DNA from: Thermoflexales bacterium
GTDB taxonomy: Bacteria > Chloroflexota > Anaerolineae > J036 > Brachytrichaceae
Assembly: GCA_019694215.1 (NCBI GenBank)
Contig: JAIBCK010000001.1
Span: 1 to 64,000 of the forward strand
Length of the DNA stretch: 64,000 nt
Reading direction: 5' to 3'
Shown here: piece by piece, positions 41,119 to 49,845 of the stretch
How the letters are laid out: every line of letters begins with the position of its first letter
Position numbering within the stretch: position 1 is the stretch's first letter
Notes under the pieces: model-generated
Seen by the model: the letters and a program-made list of their open reading frames with translations, nothing else
Databases searched by the model: none
Told to the model about the DNA's origin: nothing
Translations under genes and position numbers: made by a program

Positions 41119-43160
41119 GCTGCCGCTGCCTCCCAGTCAGCCAGCAGGGCATCGAGGGCGCGTTGCGCCTCGGCATAGTCCTTGGACAGCGCCATTGCGT
41201 TGTGTGGTTCGCCGGCCATGCGCTCGGCCAGCCTGCGCAACGCGGCCTCGCCGGCGGCGATGCGATCCTCGAGCTCAGACAGCCGGGTGGCGCGCGCCTT
41301 CACGGCGTTGTTGGAGGGCCGCCTCTGCACCGACGGCGTCGCAGCGGCGGGGGCCGGCCGCGCAGCCGCGGCACGGGCGGCGGCCTGCGCACGGGCGGCC
41401 TGGCGACGGTTGCGCGCGCCGAGGTACTCGTCGTAGTGTCCGTTGAAGACGTACAGGTGCCCGTCCTCGATGCTCCAGATCTGCTCGGCCAGGCGCCGGA
41501 TGAGATAACGGTCGTGTGATACCAGCAGGACCGTGCCGTCATAGGCTTCGAGCGCCTCCTGTAGCACTTCCTGCGCGCCGATGTCGAGGTGGTTGGTGGG
41601 CTCGTCGAGGACGAGGAGGTTGGCACCATCCAGCGCGAGCAGGGCCAGCGCCAGGCGCGCGCGCTCACCCCCGCTCAGCCCGCTCACGGGCTTGAAGACA
41701 TCCTCGCTGGTGAACAGGTATTTCGAGAGCAGGTAGCGGCCCTGCCCCTCATCCATGCGCCGGCCATCAGCGCGCGCGCGGGCGAGCGTCTGTTCGAGCA
41801 CACTGAGGGCCGGATCGAGCGATTCGTGGGCCTGCGCGAAGTAGCCCACCTTCAGGCTTGCCCCGGTGGCGAGCGTCCCGGACAACGGTTTGATTTCATC
41901 CAGGAGCGTGCGCAGGAAGGTGGTCTTGCCCGAGCCGTTCGGCCCGATCAGCGCCGCCCGCTCGCGGAAGCGCAGCTCGAAGTCATCGGCATCAAAGAGC
42001 GGCGCGCCGGGATAGCCAACCGTCAGGGCCTGCGCGCGCACAACGCTCACACCGCTGCGACGTTCGGCGCGCAGGCTGAGTGTCATCCGCGCCGGAGGCT
42101 GCGGCGGACGCAGACGGGCCAGGCGCCGCTCGGCCTCGTCGAGCCCCCACGGGCGTGTGCTGCCTTCGAGGCGTTCGCTCAGGTCGAGCCATTGCTCATT
42201 GAGCAGCGCCAGCGCCCCCAGCTGCTCGATGACGAGCACGTCACGGGTGAGGCGCTTGAGCTTGCCCTTGGCCCAGGTGACGGGCTTGTCGTTGCCGGCC
42301 TTGACGGCATCGAGGTCGATCTTGATGAGGCGTAGCTCGTTCTCCAGGCGCGCCTTCTCCTGATTGAAGACGAAGACCTGGCGCTGCAGGCGCTCCTCAC
42401 GCTGGCCGAGATACGCGCTGTAGTCGCCGCGGTATTCCTCGATCCGGTTGGGTGCCATTTCCCAGATCCGGTTGACGACGCGGTCGAGGAAGAAGCGGTC
42501 GTGGCTGACCACGACCAGCGCGCCAGGCCACTCGGCCAACGTGCCCTCAAGCCACTCCAGCGAGGCGATGTCGAGGTGGTTGGTTGGTTCGTCGAGGATG
42601 AGCAGGCCGGGGCGTTCGAGCAGCAGGCGCGCGAGCAGGGCGCGAGTCTTCTGCCCGCCGCTAAGCTGGCGCGCCGGGAGCGACCAGAGCGTCTCGTCGA
42701 AGCCAAGGCCTTCGAGCGTGTTCTTGATGCGACGCTCGTAGTCGTAGCCGCCCTGAGCGAGAAAGTCATCGTGCAACGGGCCATATGCCTCGATGGCGTG
42801 GGCGGCCGTTTCCGCGTCGCTGGAGGCCATGTCGGCCTCGAAGGCGCGCAGGCGGCGCTCCTGCTCACGCAGGCCGGCGAACAACGTCATCATCTCATCC
42901 CACACGCTGGCGTCACGGTCGGCGAAAGCGTCGATGGCCTCCTGGCGCAGGTAGCCCACCCGCAGCCCACGGGCGAGGCTGAGCTCCCCCCCGGCCGGCT
43001 TCTCAACGCCGGCGAGAATGCGGATGAGCGAGGTCTTGCCCACGCCATTCGGCCCGACCAGCCCGATGCGGGCACCCTCGGGGACGGCGAGGCTGATCCC
43101 GGCGAAGACATCGGTCGGGCCAAAACTCTGGCTGAGGTTTACGGCGGTCAGCAGCGGCAT
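41115..43160 (-). CDS. ABC-F family ATPase, possible ribosome-protection factor
   Basis: 681 residues, no membrane helices. Two nucleotide-binding domains: Walker A GPNGVGKT (36-43) with LSGGQ (166-170) and GPNGSGKT (about 406-413) with LSGGE (495-499). An interdomain linker of about 110 residues (245-358) carries an insertion around NDKPVTWAKGK, and a coiled-coil C-terminal extension of about 100 residues recalls Uup. ABC-F proteins bind the ribosomal E site; long-linker members can dislodge antibiotics. Its place among drug-type exporters behind an attenuator-like leader favours a resistance role, but a housekeeping Uup/EttA-like role is not excluded. Confidence 0.9.
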   Translation of the reverse strand: MPLLTAVNLSQSFGPTDVFAGISLAVPEGARIGLVGPNGVGKTSLIRILAGVEKPAGGELSLARGLRVGYLRQEAIDAFADRDASVWDEMMTLFAGLREQERRLRAFEADMASSDAETAAHAIEAYGPLHDDFLAQGGYDYERRIKNTLEGLGFDETLWSLPARQLSGGQKTRALLARLLLERPGLLILDEPTNHLDIASLEWLEGTLAEWPGALVVVSHDRFFLDRVVNRIWEMAPNRIEEYRGDYSAYLGQREERLQRQVFVFNQEKARLENELRLIKIDLDAVKAGNDKPVTWAKGKLKRLTRDVLVIEQLGALALLNEQWLDLSERLEGSTRPWGLDEAERRLARLRPPQPPARMTLSLRAERRSGVSVVRAQALTVGYPGAPLFDADDFELRFRERAALIGPNGSGKTTFLRTLLDEIKPLSGTLATGASLKVGYFAQAHESLDPALSVLEQTLARARADGRRMDEGQGRYLLSKYLFTSEDVFKPVSGLSGGERARLALALLALDGANLLVLDEPTNHLDIGAQEVLQEALEAYDGTVLLVSHDRYLIRRLAEQIWSIEDGHLYVFNGHYDEYLGARNRRQAARAQAAARAAAARPAPAAATPSVQRRPSNNAVKARATRLSELEDRIAAGEAALRRLAERMAGEPHNAMALSKDYAEAQRALDALLADWEAAAA

Positions 43161-43169
43161 GAAACACCT

Positions 43170-44945
43170 TTACGCAACGGGCACCGCGTCCATGTCCACG
43201 GTCTCGGCGTGGGCCTGGTCGCGGAACTGCAAGTCAAACAACGTACGATATTCACCGTCCAGCGCATACAGCTCGGCGTGCGTGCCCTCCTCGGCCACGC
43301 GCCCGTCCCGCAGCACGATGATGCGATCGGCCGACATGATCGTGCTCAGGCGCTGGGCGACGACGATGGCGGTGCGCCCGCGCAGTACATCGGCCATGGC
43401 GTGCTGGATGCGCTGCTCGGTCGCCGTGTCCACGGCCGAGGTGGCCTCATCAAGAATGAGCAGGCGCGGGTCCATCAGCACCGCCCGTGAGAGGGCGACG
43501 CGCTGTTTCTGCCCGCCGCTCAACCCCACGCCGCGCTCGCCAACCTTGGTGTCATAGCCCTTGGGAAGGGACGGGACGAACTCATCCACCTGCGCGACCT
43601 GGGCAGCAGCCAGCACGCGCGCGTCGTCGGCCTCGGGCGCGCCAAAGCGGATGTTGTCGCGCAGCGTCGCCGAGAAGAGAAAGCTCTCCTGCGGGACGAT
43701 GCCGATCTGCCGCCGCAGCGCGGCCAGCCCGAGCTCACGCACATCGACGCCATCGACCTTGACCGAGCCGCCGGTCACGTCGAAGAAGCGCGGGACGAGG
43801 TTGATGACCGACGACTTCCCACTCCCGGTGCCACCCAGAATCGCGACGGTCTCGCCGGGCCTGACGGAGAACGTCAACCCTTTCAGCACGGCGCGGTCGG
43901 GGTCGTCGGGGAAGGCAAAGGTGACCTGCTCGAAGTCCACGCGCGCCGGCCCGGACGTCGCCAGCACCCGCGGCCGCGCCGCCTCGCGCACTGTCTCCTC
44001 GGCATCGAGGATCTGAAAGACGCGCGGCGTCGCCGCGGCGGCCTGGCGCGTGAGGTTGGTCAACCAGCCCAGAATGCGCACCGGCCAGATCAGCCCCCAG
44101 ATGTACCAGTTGAACATGAAGAACGTGCCGACGGAGAGCGTCCCCTCCATCAGCCGCAGCGAGCCGGCCAGGATCAGGATGATGAAGATCAACCCGGATA
44201 CGAAGTCCATCCACGGGAAGTACTCGGCCTCGATGCGCGCGCGGTGCACGTTCTTGCTGCGATTTAGCCGATTCTGCAGGTCGAAGCGCGAGCTGGCGTA
44301 GTCCTCACGCGCAAACGCCTTGACCACGCGCACGCCGGCCACGTTCTCCTGCAGCGTTGTGGTGAGCTTGCCCATCTGCTCGCGGACATCCTCCCAGGCC
44401 GGGTCGATGCGCTTGCGGAAGCGCACCACGCCATACAGGATGAGCGGCATGGGCAGCATCACGGTCAGGGCGAGTTGGGCATCGAGCACAAAAAGGATGA
44501 CGATGGTCGAGAGCAGCGCCAGGCCCTCGGTGAGAAGGGTCGAGAGCCCAAACGTGACCAGCTGCTCGACCGAGTCCAGGTCGCTCAACATGCGCGACAT
44601 GATCTGACCGGTCGGCATCGTCGTGTAGTACGAATACGGCAGCCGCTGCAGCTTGCGATAGAGCGCGTCGCGCAGCTCGCGCACCACGTCGGTGCCCAGC
44701 GTTCCCTGCATGACCTGGCGGATGTAGTTGATGACACTGAAGCAGATGGCCGCGCCGATCAGAAGCGCGCAGAACAGCGCCACAGTGGACAGGTCGCCCT
44801 TTGCCACGCCGTCATCGATGGCCACGCCCATGAGGCGCGGCTCCATCTGCGCAAAGAAAAGCGCCAGCAGCGAGAGTGCACCGACCAGCGCGAAGCGCCG
44901 GCGATGAGGCTTGATGAACGGAAACAATCGTTTGATGAATGCCAT
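43170..44945 (-). CDS. ABC exporter half-transporter, switch His replaced by Gln
   Basis: 591 residues, first gene of the six-gene operon. Six membrane helices (about 15-300) precede a nucleotide-binding domain with Walker A GGTGSGKS (371-378), signature LSGGQ (475-479) and Walker B Glu500. The H-loop reads VVAQRLSTI, so the switch His is Gln531. This marks it as the degenerate half of a heterodimer; the LSLGQ subunit at 34658 is its best partner. The start codon lies 8 nt after an intrinsic terminator and has no Shine-Dalgarno in the gap, so its expression must depend on the leader. Confidence 0.92.
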   Translation of the reverse strand: MAFIKRLFPFIKPHRRRFALVGALSLLALFFAQMEPRLMGVAIDDGVAKGDLSTVALFCALLIGAAICFSVINYIRQVMQGTLGTDVVRELRDALYRKLQRLPYSYYTTMPTGQIMSRMLSDLDSVEQLVTFGLSTLLTEGLALLSTIVILFVLDAQLALTVMLPMPLILYGVVRFRKRIDPAWEDVREQMGKLTTTLQENVAGVRVVKAFAREDYASSRFDLQNRLNRSKNVHRARIEAEYFPWMDFVSGLIFIILILAGSLRLMEGTLSVGTFFMFNWYIWGLIWPVRILGWLTNLTRQAAAATPRVFQILDAEETVREAARPRVLATSGPARVDFEQVTFAFPDDPDRAVLKGLTFSVRPGETVAILGGTGSGKSSVINLVPRFFDVTGGSVKVDGVDVRELGLAALRRQIGIVPQESFLFSATLRDNIRFGAPEADDARVLAAAQVAQVDEFVPSLPKGYDTKVGERGVGLSGGQKQRVALSRAVLMDPRLLILDEATSAVDTATEQRIQHAMADVLRGRTAIVVAQRLSTIMSADRIIVLRDGRVAEEGTHAELYALDGEYRTLFDLQFRDQAHAETVDMDAVPVA

Positions 44946-44953
44946 GTTGAGAC

Positions 44954-44990
44954 AAAAAAAGACCGTGAGCGTTATTGGCGCTCACGGTCT
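44954..44990 (-). terminator. Intrinsic terminator in the leader of the ABC/ABC-F operon (attenuator)
   Basis: On the minus strand a 12-bp perfect stem (AGACCGTGAGCG / CGCTCACGGTCT) with the 7-nt loop CCAATAA is followed by seven T. The T-tract ends 8 nt before the ATG at 44945. Such placement, after a leader with an upstream ORF, fits a conditional attenuator. The alternative is a plain terminator for the upstream glgC-epimerase unit. Confidence 0.85.
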
Positions 44991-45024
44991 CGAAAGGCGG
45001 TGTGTTTCGGGTTTGAACCCGGGC

Positions 45025-45159
45025 TCAGCGGCGAGTCTCCTTGTGTGTCGGACGACATCCCGCCAGGCTCCCAGTCGAGATCGGAGCACGGTGCGCAGCG
45101 AAGCGAAGGCGCATGCCTCCCTTGGCAGCGACTACGTTCGGAATCATGCTCAGCATCAT
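45025..45159 (-). CDS. Putative 44-residue leader peptide (upstream ORF)
   Basis: A short ORF with an AGAGAGG Shine-Dalgarno 9 nt before its ATG. It begins MMLSMIPNVVAAKGG, continues basic (MRLRFAAHRAP) and ends CRPTHKETRR. The stop codon lies 34 nt upstream of the terminator stem. There is no signal peptide or known domain. Position and spacing suggest a regulatory leader peptide whose translation state decides termination, as BmrB does for bmrCD. It contains ACCGTG (in the Ala-His-Arg-Ala codons), identical to part of the terminator 5-prime arm and so able to pair with CACGGT in the 3-prime arm. Real translation is unproven. Confidence 0.5.
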   Translation of the reverse strand: MMLSMIPNVVAAKGGMRLRFAAHRAPISTGSLAGCRPTHKETRR

Positions 45160-45216
45160 GTGTTTGGACCTCTCTGTGGATATGTCTCGCGGGTGCGTCT
45201 AACCTTGGACGGGCGA

Positions 45217-45225
45217 ACTATATCA
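45217..45225 (-). promoter_or_regulatory. Extended -10 promoter of the ABC/ABC-F operon leader
   Basis: TGATATAGT on the minus strand is an extended -10 element just after the epimerase stop codon. Transcription would begin near 45210, giving a leader of about 265 nt before the first structural gene. No good -35 is seen, as is common with extended -10 promoters. Confidence 0.5.
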
Positions 45226-45230
45226 CGACC

Positions 45231-45635
45231 TTACGGCTGCGGCGGGCGCTGATACAACTCGATCAGCACGCCACCCGTCGAGCGCGGATGCACGAAGGCA
45301 TAGAGCGTGCCCTCCGGCCGGCGCACAGGTTCGGGGTTGATCATCTCGCCGCCTGCCCGCTGGATGCGCGCCATCGCCGCCTGAATGTCACCGACTTCCA
45401 GGCAGACGTGATGCATGCCCGGGCCATGCTTGGCCAGCCACTTCACGATGCCAGTGTCCTGGCGGGTTGGCTGAAGGAGCTCGATCTCGCTCTCGCCCAC
45501 CGGCAGAAAGGCGATGCGGACGCCCTCGCGCTCGACGTCTTCGACGCGCGCACAGGTCAGGCCCAGGCCGTCGCGGTAGAAGGCCAGCGCCGCATCGAGA
45601 TCGGGCACGGCGATGGCCAGGTGATCGAGTCGCAT
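45231..45635 (-). CDS. mce: Methylmalonyl-CoA epimerase (VOC family)
   Basis: 134 residues. Two VOC beta-alpha-beta repeats with metal-binding residues: His5 (RLDHLAIAV), a central Glu in ESEIELLQP, His in MHHVCLEV and Glu in VLIELYQ. It interconverts the 2R and 2S forms of methylmalonyl-CoA in propionate metabolism. It shares one base with the glgC stop. No mutase genes are nearby. A general glyoxalase-like role is the alternative. Confidence 0.88.
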   Translation of the reverse strand: MRLDHLAIAVPDLDAALAFYRDGLGLTCARVEDVEREGVRIAFLPVGESEIELLQPTRQDTGIVKWLAKHGPGMHHVCLEVGDIQAAMARIQRAGGEMINPEPVRRPEGTLYAFVHPRSTGGVLIELYQRPPQP

Positions 45636-46900
45636 CAGTCAGTCGTCTCGGCGTGGTAGTTCGTCCCGGACTTGATCGAGTCGCCGGTGAAGTCGTCGGC
45701 CTTCAAGTCGCTGCCGATGACGACATTCCGGCCAACCTTAAAACCAGCCGGGATGACCGTGTCCTTGCCGATCACGGTGATGCCCGTCGACACGCCGGCC
45801 TCGACATTGGCCGTGTAGTCGTTGCCATAGCCGACCGTGGCGAACTGCCCCACCCGGACATGTTTGTCGACGATGGCGCGGTCGACGACGGCGCCGGCCT
45901 CGATCACGCAGTCGGTCATGACGATGGAGTAACGCACAACGGCGCCTCTTGCCACCCTGACGCCGGGTGAGAGCACAGAGTACTCAACCGAGCCCTCGAT
46001 CTGGCAGCCGTCGGTGATCAGGCTGTGGCTGACGATCGCGCCGGTGCGGATGTTCACGGGCGGCCGCTCCTCTGACCGGGTGTGGATGACCCAGTCGCGG
46101 TCCAGCAGGTCGAGCGAGGGCTGGTCGGCCAGGAGGTCCATGTGGGTCTCCCAGTAGGACTGGATGGTTCCCACATCGACCCAGTAGTTCGAGAAGGGAT
46201 AGGCAAACACGCGGAAGTTCTCGGCCACCATCTTGGGGATGATGTTCTTGCCGAAGTCGCGCTCACTGTCCGGCGTGTGGGCGTCCTCCGTGAGCACCTT
46301 GAGCAAGGTCTGATAGTTGAAGACGTAGATGCCCATCGAGGCCAGGGTGCCCTTGGGCTGCTTCGGCTTCTCTTCAAACGCCGTGACACGCTGGTTGTTG
46401 TCGGCGATGAGAATGCCAAAGCGCGAGGCCTCCTCGAGCGAGACCTTGAGCGCGGCGACGGTGACATCCGCCTTGTTCTCGGTGTGGAACTGCAGCAGCT
46501 TGCTGTAGTCCATCTTGTAGATGTGATCGGCCGACAGGATCAGCACGTAGTCGGGACGCAGGTTGCGCAGGAAGTCCAGGTTCTGATAGATGGCATCCGC
46601 CGTGCCGGCATACCAGCCACCATCCTTGTGGCCCTGATACGGGTGCAGCAGCGAGACGCCGCCGCTCAGGCGGTCCATGTCCCACGGCGCGCCGGTTCGG
46701 ATGTGGTCCTGCAATGAACGCGGACGGTACTGGGTGACCACCCCGACCGACGTTACGCCGCTGTTCACACAATTCGACAGGGCGAAGTCGATGATGCGGT
46801 ACTTGCCCGCAAACGGCACCGCAGGTTTCGCGCGCTTGTTGGACAATACCGTGAGCCGCGTTCCCCGGCCACCGGCCAGGATCATTCCGACTGTTCGCAT
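45635..46900 (-). CDS. glgC: Glucose-1-phosphate adenylyltransferase
   Basis: 421 residues. The nucleotide-binding start [12 protein letters not shown], the [20 protein letters not shown] effector/catalytic segment, [14 protein letters not shown] and a C-terminal left-handed beta-helix are characteristic. It makes ADP-glucose for glycogen synthesis. An AAAGGGGC site precedes the ATG. It follows the DinG-type gene after 69 nt and may share its transcript. Confidence 0.95.
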   Translation of the reverse strand: MRTVGMILAGGRGTRLTVLSNKRAKPAVPFAGKYRIIDFALSNCVNSGVTSVGVVTQYRPRSLQDHIRTGAPWDMDRLSGGVSLLHPYQGHKDGGWYAGTADAIYQNLDFLRNLRPDYVLILSADHIYKMDYSKLLQFHTENKADVTVAALKVSLEEASRFGILIADNNQRVTAFEEKPKQPKGTLASMGIYVFNYQTLLKVLTEDAHTPDSERDFGKNIIPKMVAENFRVFAYPFSNYWVDVGTIQSYWETHMDLLADQPSLDLLDRDWVIHTRSEERPPVNIRTGAIVSHSLITDGCQIEGSVEYSVLSPGVRVARGAVVRYSIVMTDCVIEAGAVVDRAIVDKHVRVGQFATVGYGNDYTANVEAGVSTGITVIGKDTVIPAGFKVGRNVVIGSDLKADDFTGDSIKSGTNYHAETTD

Positions 46901-46969
46901 GATGCCCCTTTGAATGAGTGTTTTTGAGCTGGCGGCGCCGTGGCCGTGTCGGCATTGTAGCCGCCCGAA

Positions 46970-49825
46970 CTACGGTTTTGGCTTTTCGGGGGCAGCCAGC
47001 CACTGCGCCGTCGCCCGCCCCAATCCGGCCAGCGGACCGCGCTGCACGGATGGCCCCGGAAGGGCATTCAGAAAAGCCTGGCCGTAGGTCTTGGAGATCA
47101 CGCGCCGGTCAAAGACCGCGACGACGCCACGATCGCTGCGCGAGCGGATCAGGCGGCCAAAACCCTGGCGAAACTTGAGCACGCTCTCCGGCACGGAGTA
47201 GTCGCTGAACGGATTGTCGAAGGTCTCGCTGCGCGCCGCGAAAATGGGATCGGTGGGCACATCGAAGGGCAGTTTGCAGATCGCGAGTGCGCTGAGCTTC
47301 TCGCCCTGGATGTCGACGCCCTCCCAGAACGAGCGGGTCCCAAGAATGACAGCCTTGCCGCTGGCGCGAAATTGCTCGAGCATCGCCCGTCGCGAGAGGC
47401 CTTCTCCCTGCTCGAAGACTTGAATGCCGTCGCGCAGAAGGGCGGGCGCAATGATCTTGCTGGTGCTGCGCAGCTGCGCGTAGCTGGTGAACAACGCCAT
47501 GCCACGCCCCTGGCTGGCGCGGAAGAAGTCGATCAGGCCGCGTTCGAGCATGGCCTGGTAGCCCTGCTGGTTGGGCTCCGGGATGTCGCTTGCGACATAC
47601 ACCAGCGCGGCCGACTTGAAGTCAAAGGGCGAACCCAATGCGAGCGCGCCGGCATCGCTGGCATCGAGGCGCATCTTGATGTAGTCAAAAGTGGGCAACG
47701 CCTTCCCCGCCGCGGAGGCCGTGCGAATCGTTGCGCTGGTCAACACCACGCCTTCCTTCTGATCCCAGAGGCGCTGGCGAATGAGATCACCGACGTGAAG
47801 GGGGGCCGCGCGCAGGGTCACGCGCAGGCCGCGCCCCCGTCCCGCGCGCGCCGCGTCGGTCTCGGCCCAGTAGATCTGCTTGTCCGTGGGCTTGCTGACA
47901 ATGGCATTGAGCTGCTCGATGGCCTCGGTGGTAAAGCGCAGCGCACCGCTGATCCGGCCCAGGAGCAGCTCCAACCCGTCCACGCCGCGCTCCGACAACT
48001 GCGACAAGCCCGCAAACAACGTATTGAGGCCCTTCGCCACGCCATTCATCTCGGCCAGGAAGGGGTCAAAGGCGCGCTCGACGCGGCCCCAGCCCGGGTT
48101 GCTGCGCAGCCCGCTTGTGATGCGCGTCCGTTGGGCGTAGTCGCCATTCTCGCCGCCGCTCTGATTGGCCAGGAAGTCCTGCAGCTCATCAAAGAACTGG
48201 ATCGCGGTCTGCGAGGCCCGCCCCGCGGACGCCGTCAGTCGGTCGGCCTGTGTCTCGACCGCGCCACTTTGCTCAGGCGGCAAGTGGGCACGCGCAGCTG
48301 CGGCGATGTCCGCCGTGAGGCCCGTAGGCTTGCGACCACCTCGGGCGATCTCACCGAGATTTCGCCCGAGCTCATCGCGGTCGATGGTGAAACCCAGCGC
48401 ATCGGTAGCCGCGGCTTCGAGGTGATGGGCCTCGTCGACGACGAGATACTTGTATTCTGGCAACGCCTTGTTCTCTACAGCAACGTCCGCCAGCAACAGG
48501 GCATGGTTGACGATGACGACGTGGGCGGACTCGGCCAGGCGACGCGCCTGATGAAAGAAGCAGTCCGTCGCGCTGCACGAGTTGCGGTCGCACGAGGGAT
48601 TCTCCGCCGTCAGGTGGCTGAGCGCCATGCGCTCCTGCGGCTGGGGGATGAACAGCTCATCGGTGTCCCCGGTGATCGTGGTGGGCCGCCAGATCAGCAG
48701 CTTGGCCAGCAGCCGCGCCTCCTCGAGCGTGCGGGGTCCGCTCTTGCGGAGGTCATTGATGCGCAGGTCGCAGACATAGCGGCCCTTGCCCTTCATCACG
48801 GTCGCGCGCGCGTCCACCCCCAGCGCGTCGATGACGGCAGGCACGTCCTTGTCCATCAGCTGCTCCTGCAGGTTGATGGTGTTGGTGCTGACAACGACAC
48901 GTTGGCCGTTTTGGATCGCCCACAGCATGGCCGGGATGAGATAGGCCAGGCTCTTGCCCGTGCCGGTGCCCGCCTCGACGATTTCGACGCTGCCTTCGTT
49001 AAACGCCTTCACGACCTGGCGCATCATCTCGAGCTGTTGAGGGCGCGACTCATAGCCCGGGAAGCGTTTGGCCAGCTCACCCGCCGGCCCGAGGGTGGCA
49101 GTCACGGCGTCGGCATCGAGCGGGCGCGTGTCTTCGCGCGCGACAAGCGGCCGCGCTTCCTGGCGCTGGCGCAGGGCAAAGACGCGCGCGCGTTGGGCCT
49201 CCGGGCTCGGCACATCGTGGGGGGCACCTGGCTCCCGCCCGGCCTCCAACGCGTCGCGCCAGAAGCCCGCCAGCCCCCACCCGCTGCGCTCGGCGTGTGT
49301 GGTGATCTCCTCGAGGGCCTCCAGCGGCAGGCGCGCGGCGCGCTCGGCGACTTTGAGATACAGCTGATGGGCGACGCGCGCATCATCGAGCGCGCGGTGC
49401 GTGGCGGGTTCGGTGATGCCGAGCGCTTTGCCCAGCGCCCCCAGCGTATATCGCCCGGCGTGCGGGATGAGGATGCTCGCCAGCTCAAAGGTGTCGATGG
49501 CGGGGTTGGTCGTCAGCACGCGCTGGCGGCGCAGGAAACCCAGGTCGAAGGCGATATTGTGACCCACGATGGGATGCAACCCGCAAACCTTTTGCGTTTC
49601 GCGCAGGGCATACGAGAGCGACGCCCCCTCCCGCGCGACCATGTCGTCGGTGATTCCGGTCAGCTCGACGATCTTGGGCGGAATGGGCCGGCCGGGATCG
49701 ACGATCTGCGAAAACTCCGAGACGATCCTGGGACCCTCAAAGACGACGAGGCCAATCTCGATGATGCTGTCGCGCTCGGGGTCGAGGCCGGTGGTTTCAA
49801 TATCAAGCGATACGAGGGTGCGCAT
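46970..49825 (-). CDS. DinG-family helicase with N-terminal DnaQ-like exonuclease
   Basis: 951 residues. The DEDDh exonuclease domain (1-180) shows Asp8 and Glu10 (SLDIETTG), HNIAFDL and HRALDDARVA. The XPD/DinG helicase part has GTGTGKSLAYL, an iron-sulfur cluster set (YVCDLRIND, CDRNSCSATDC) and the DEAHH box. It should unwind DNA 5-prime to 3-prime and trim ends, in repair or R-loop removal. The fused exonuclease resembles Firmicutes-type DinG, but here the Fe-S cysteines appear retained. Confidence 0.92.
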   Translation of the reverse strand: MRTLVSLDIETTGLDPERDSIIEIGLVVFEGPRIVSEFSQIVDPGRPIPPKIVELTGITDDMVAREGASLSYALRETQKVCGLHPIVGHNIAFDLGFLRRQRVLTTNPAIDTFELASILIPHAGRYTLGALGKALGITEPATHRALDDARVAHQLYLKVAERAARLPLEALEEITTHAERSGWGLAGFWRDALEAGREPGAPHDVPSPEAQRARVFALRQRQEARPLVAREDTRPLDADAVTATLGPAGELAKRFPGYESRPQQLEMMRQVVKAFNEGSVEIVEAGTGTGKSLAYLIPAMLWAIQNGQRVVVSTNTINLQEQLMDKDVPAVIDALGVDARATVMKGKGRYVCDLRINDLRKSGPRTLEEARLLAKLLIWRPTTITGDTDELFIPQPQERMALSHLTAENPSCDRNSCSATDCFFHQARRLAESAHVVIVNHALLLADVAVENKALPEYKYLVVDEAHHLEAAATDALGFTIDRDELGRNLGEIARGGRKPTGLTADIAAAARAHLPPEQSGAVETQADRLTASAGRASQTAIQFFDELQDFLANQSGGENGDYAQRTRITSGLRSNPGWGRVERAFDPFLAEMNGVAKGLNTLFAGLSQLSERGVDGLELLLGRISGALRFTTEAIEQLNAIVSKPTDKQIYWAETDAARAGRGRGLRVTLRAAPLHVGDLIRQRLWDQKEGVVLTSATIRTASAAGKALPTFDYIKMRLDASDAGALALGSPFDFKSAALVYVASDIPEPNQQGYQAMLERGLIDFFRASQGRGMALFTSYAQLRSTSKIIAPALLRDGIQVFEQGEGLSRRAMLEQFRASGKAVILGTRSFWEGVDIQGEKLSALAICKLPFDVPTDPIFAARSETFDNPFSDYSVPESVLKFRQGFGRLIRSRSDRGVVAVFDRRVISKTYGQAFLNALPGPSVQRGPLAGLGRATAQWLAAPEKPKP

Positions 49826-49835
49826 GCGGACGACG

Positions 49836-49841
49836 ATTGTA
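49836..49841 (-). promoter_or_regulatory. -10 box of the dinG-like gene
   Basis: TACAAT on the minus strand lies 10 nt before the ATG at 49825. Confidence 0.4.
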
Positions 49842-49845
49842 ACCC

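Noticed and set aside
45001-45040. A GGGTTCAAACCC segment resembling a tRNA T-arm in the ABC operon leader
   Set aside because: No acceptor, D or anticodon stems can be drawn around it; it is better explained as a small hairpin in the leader.
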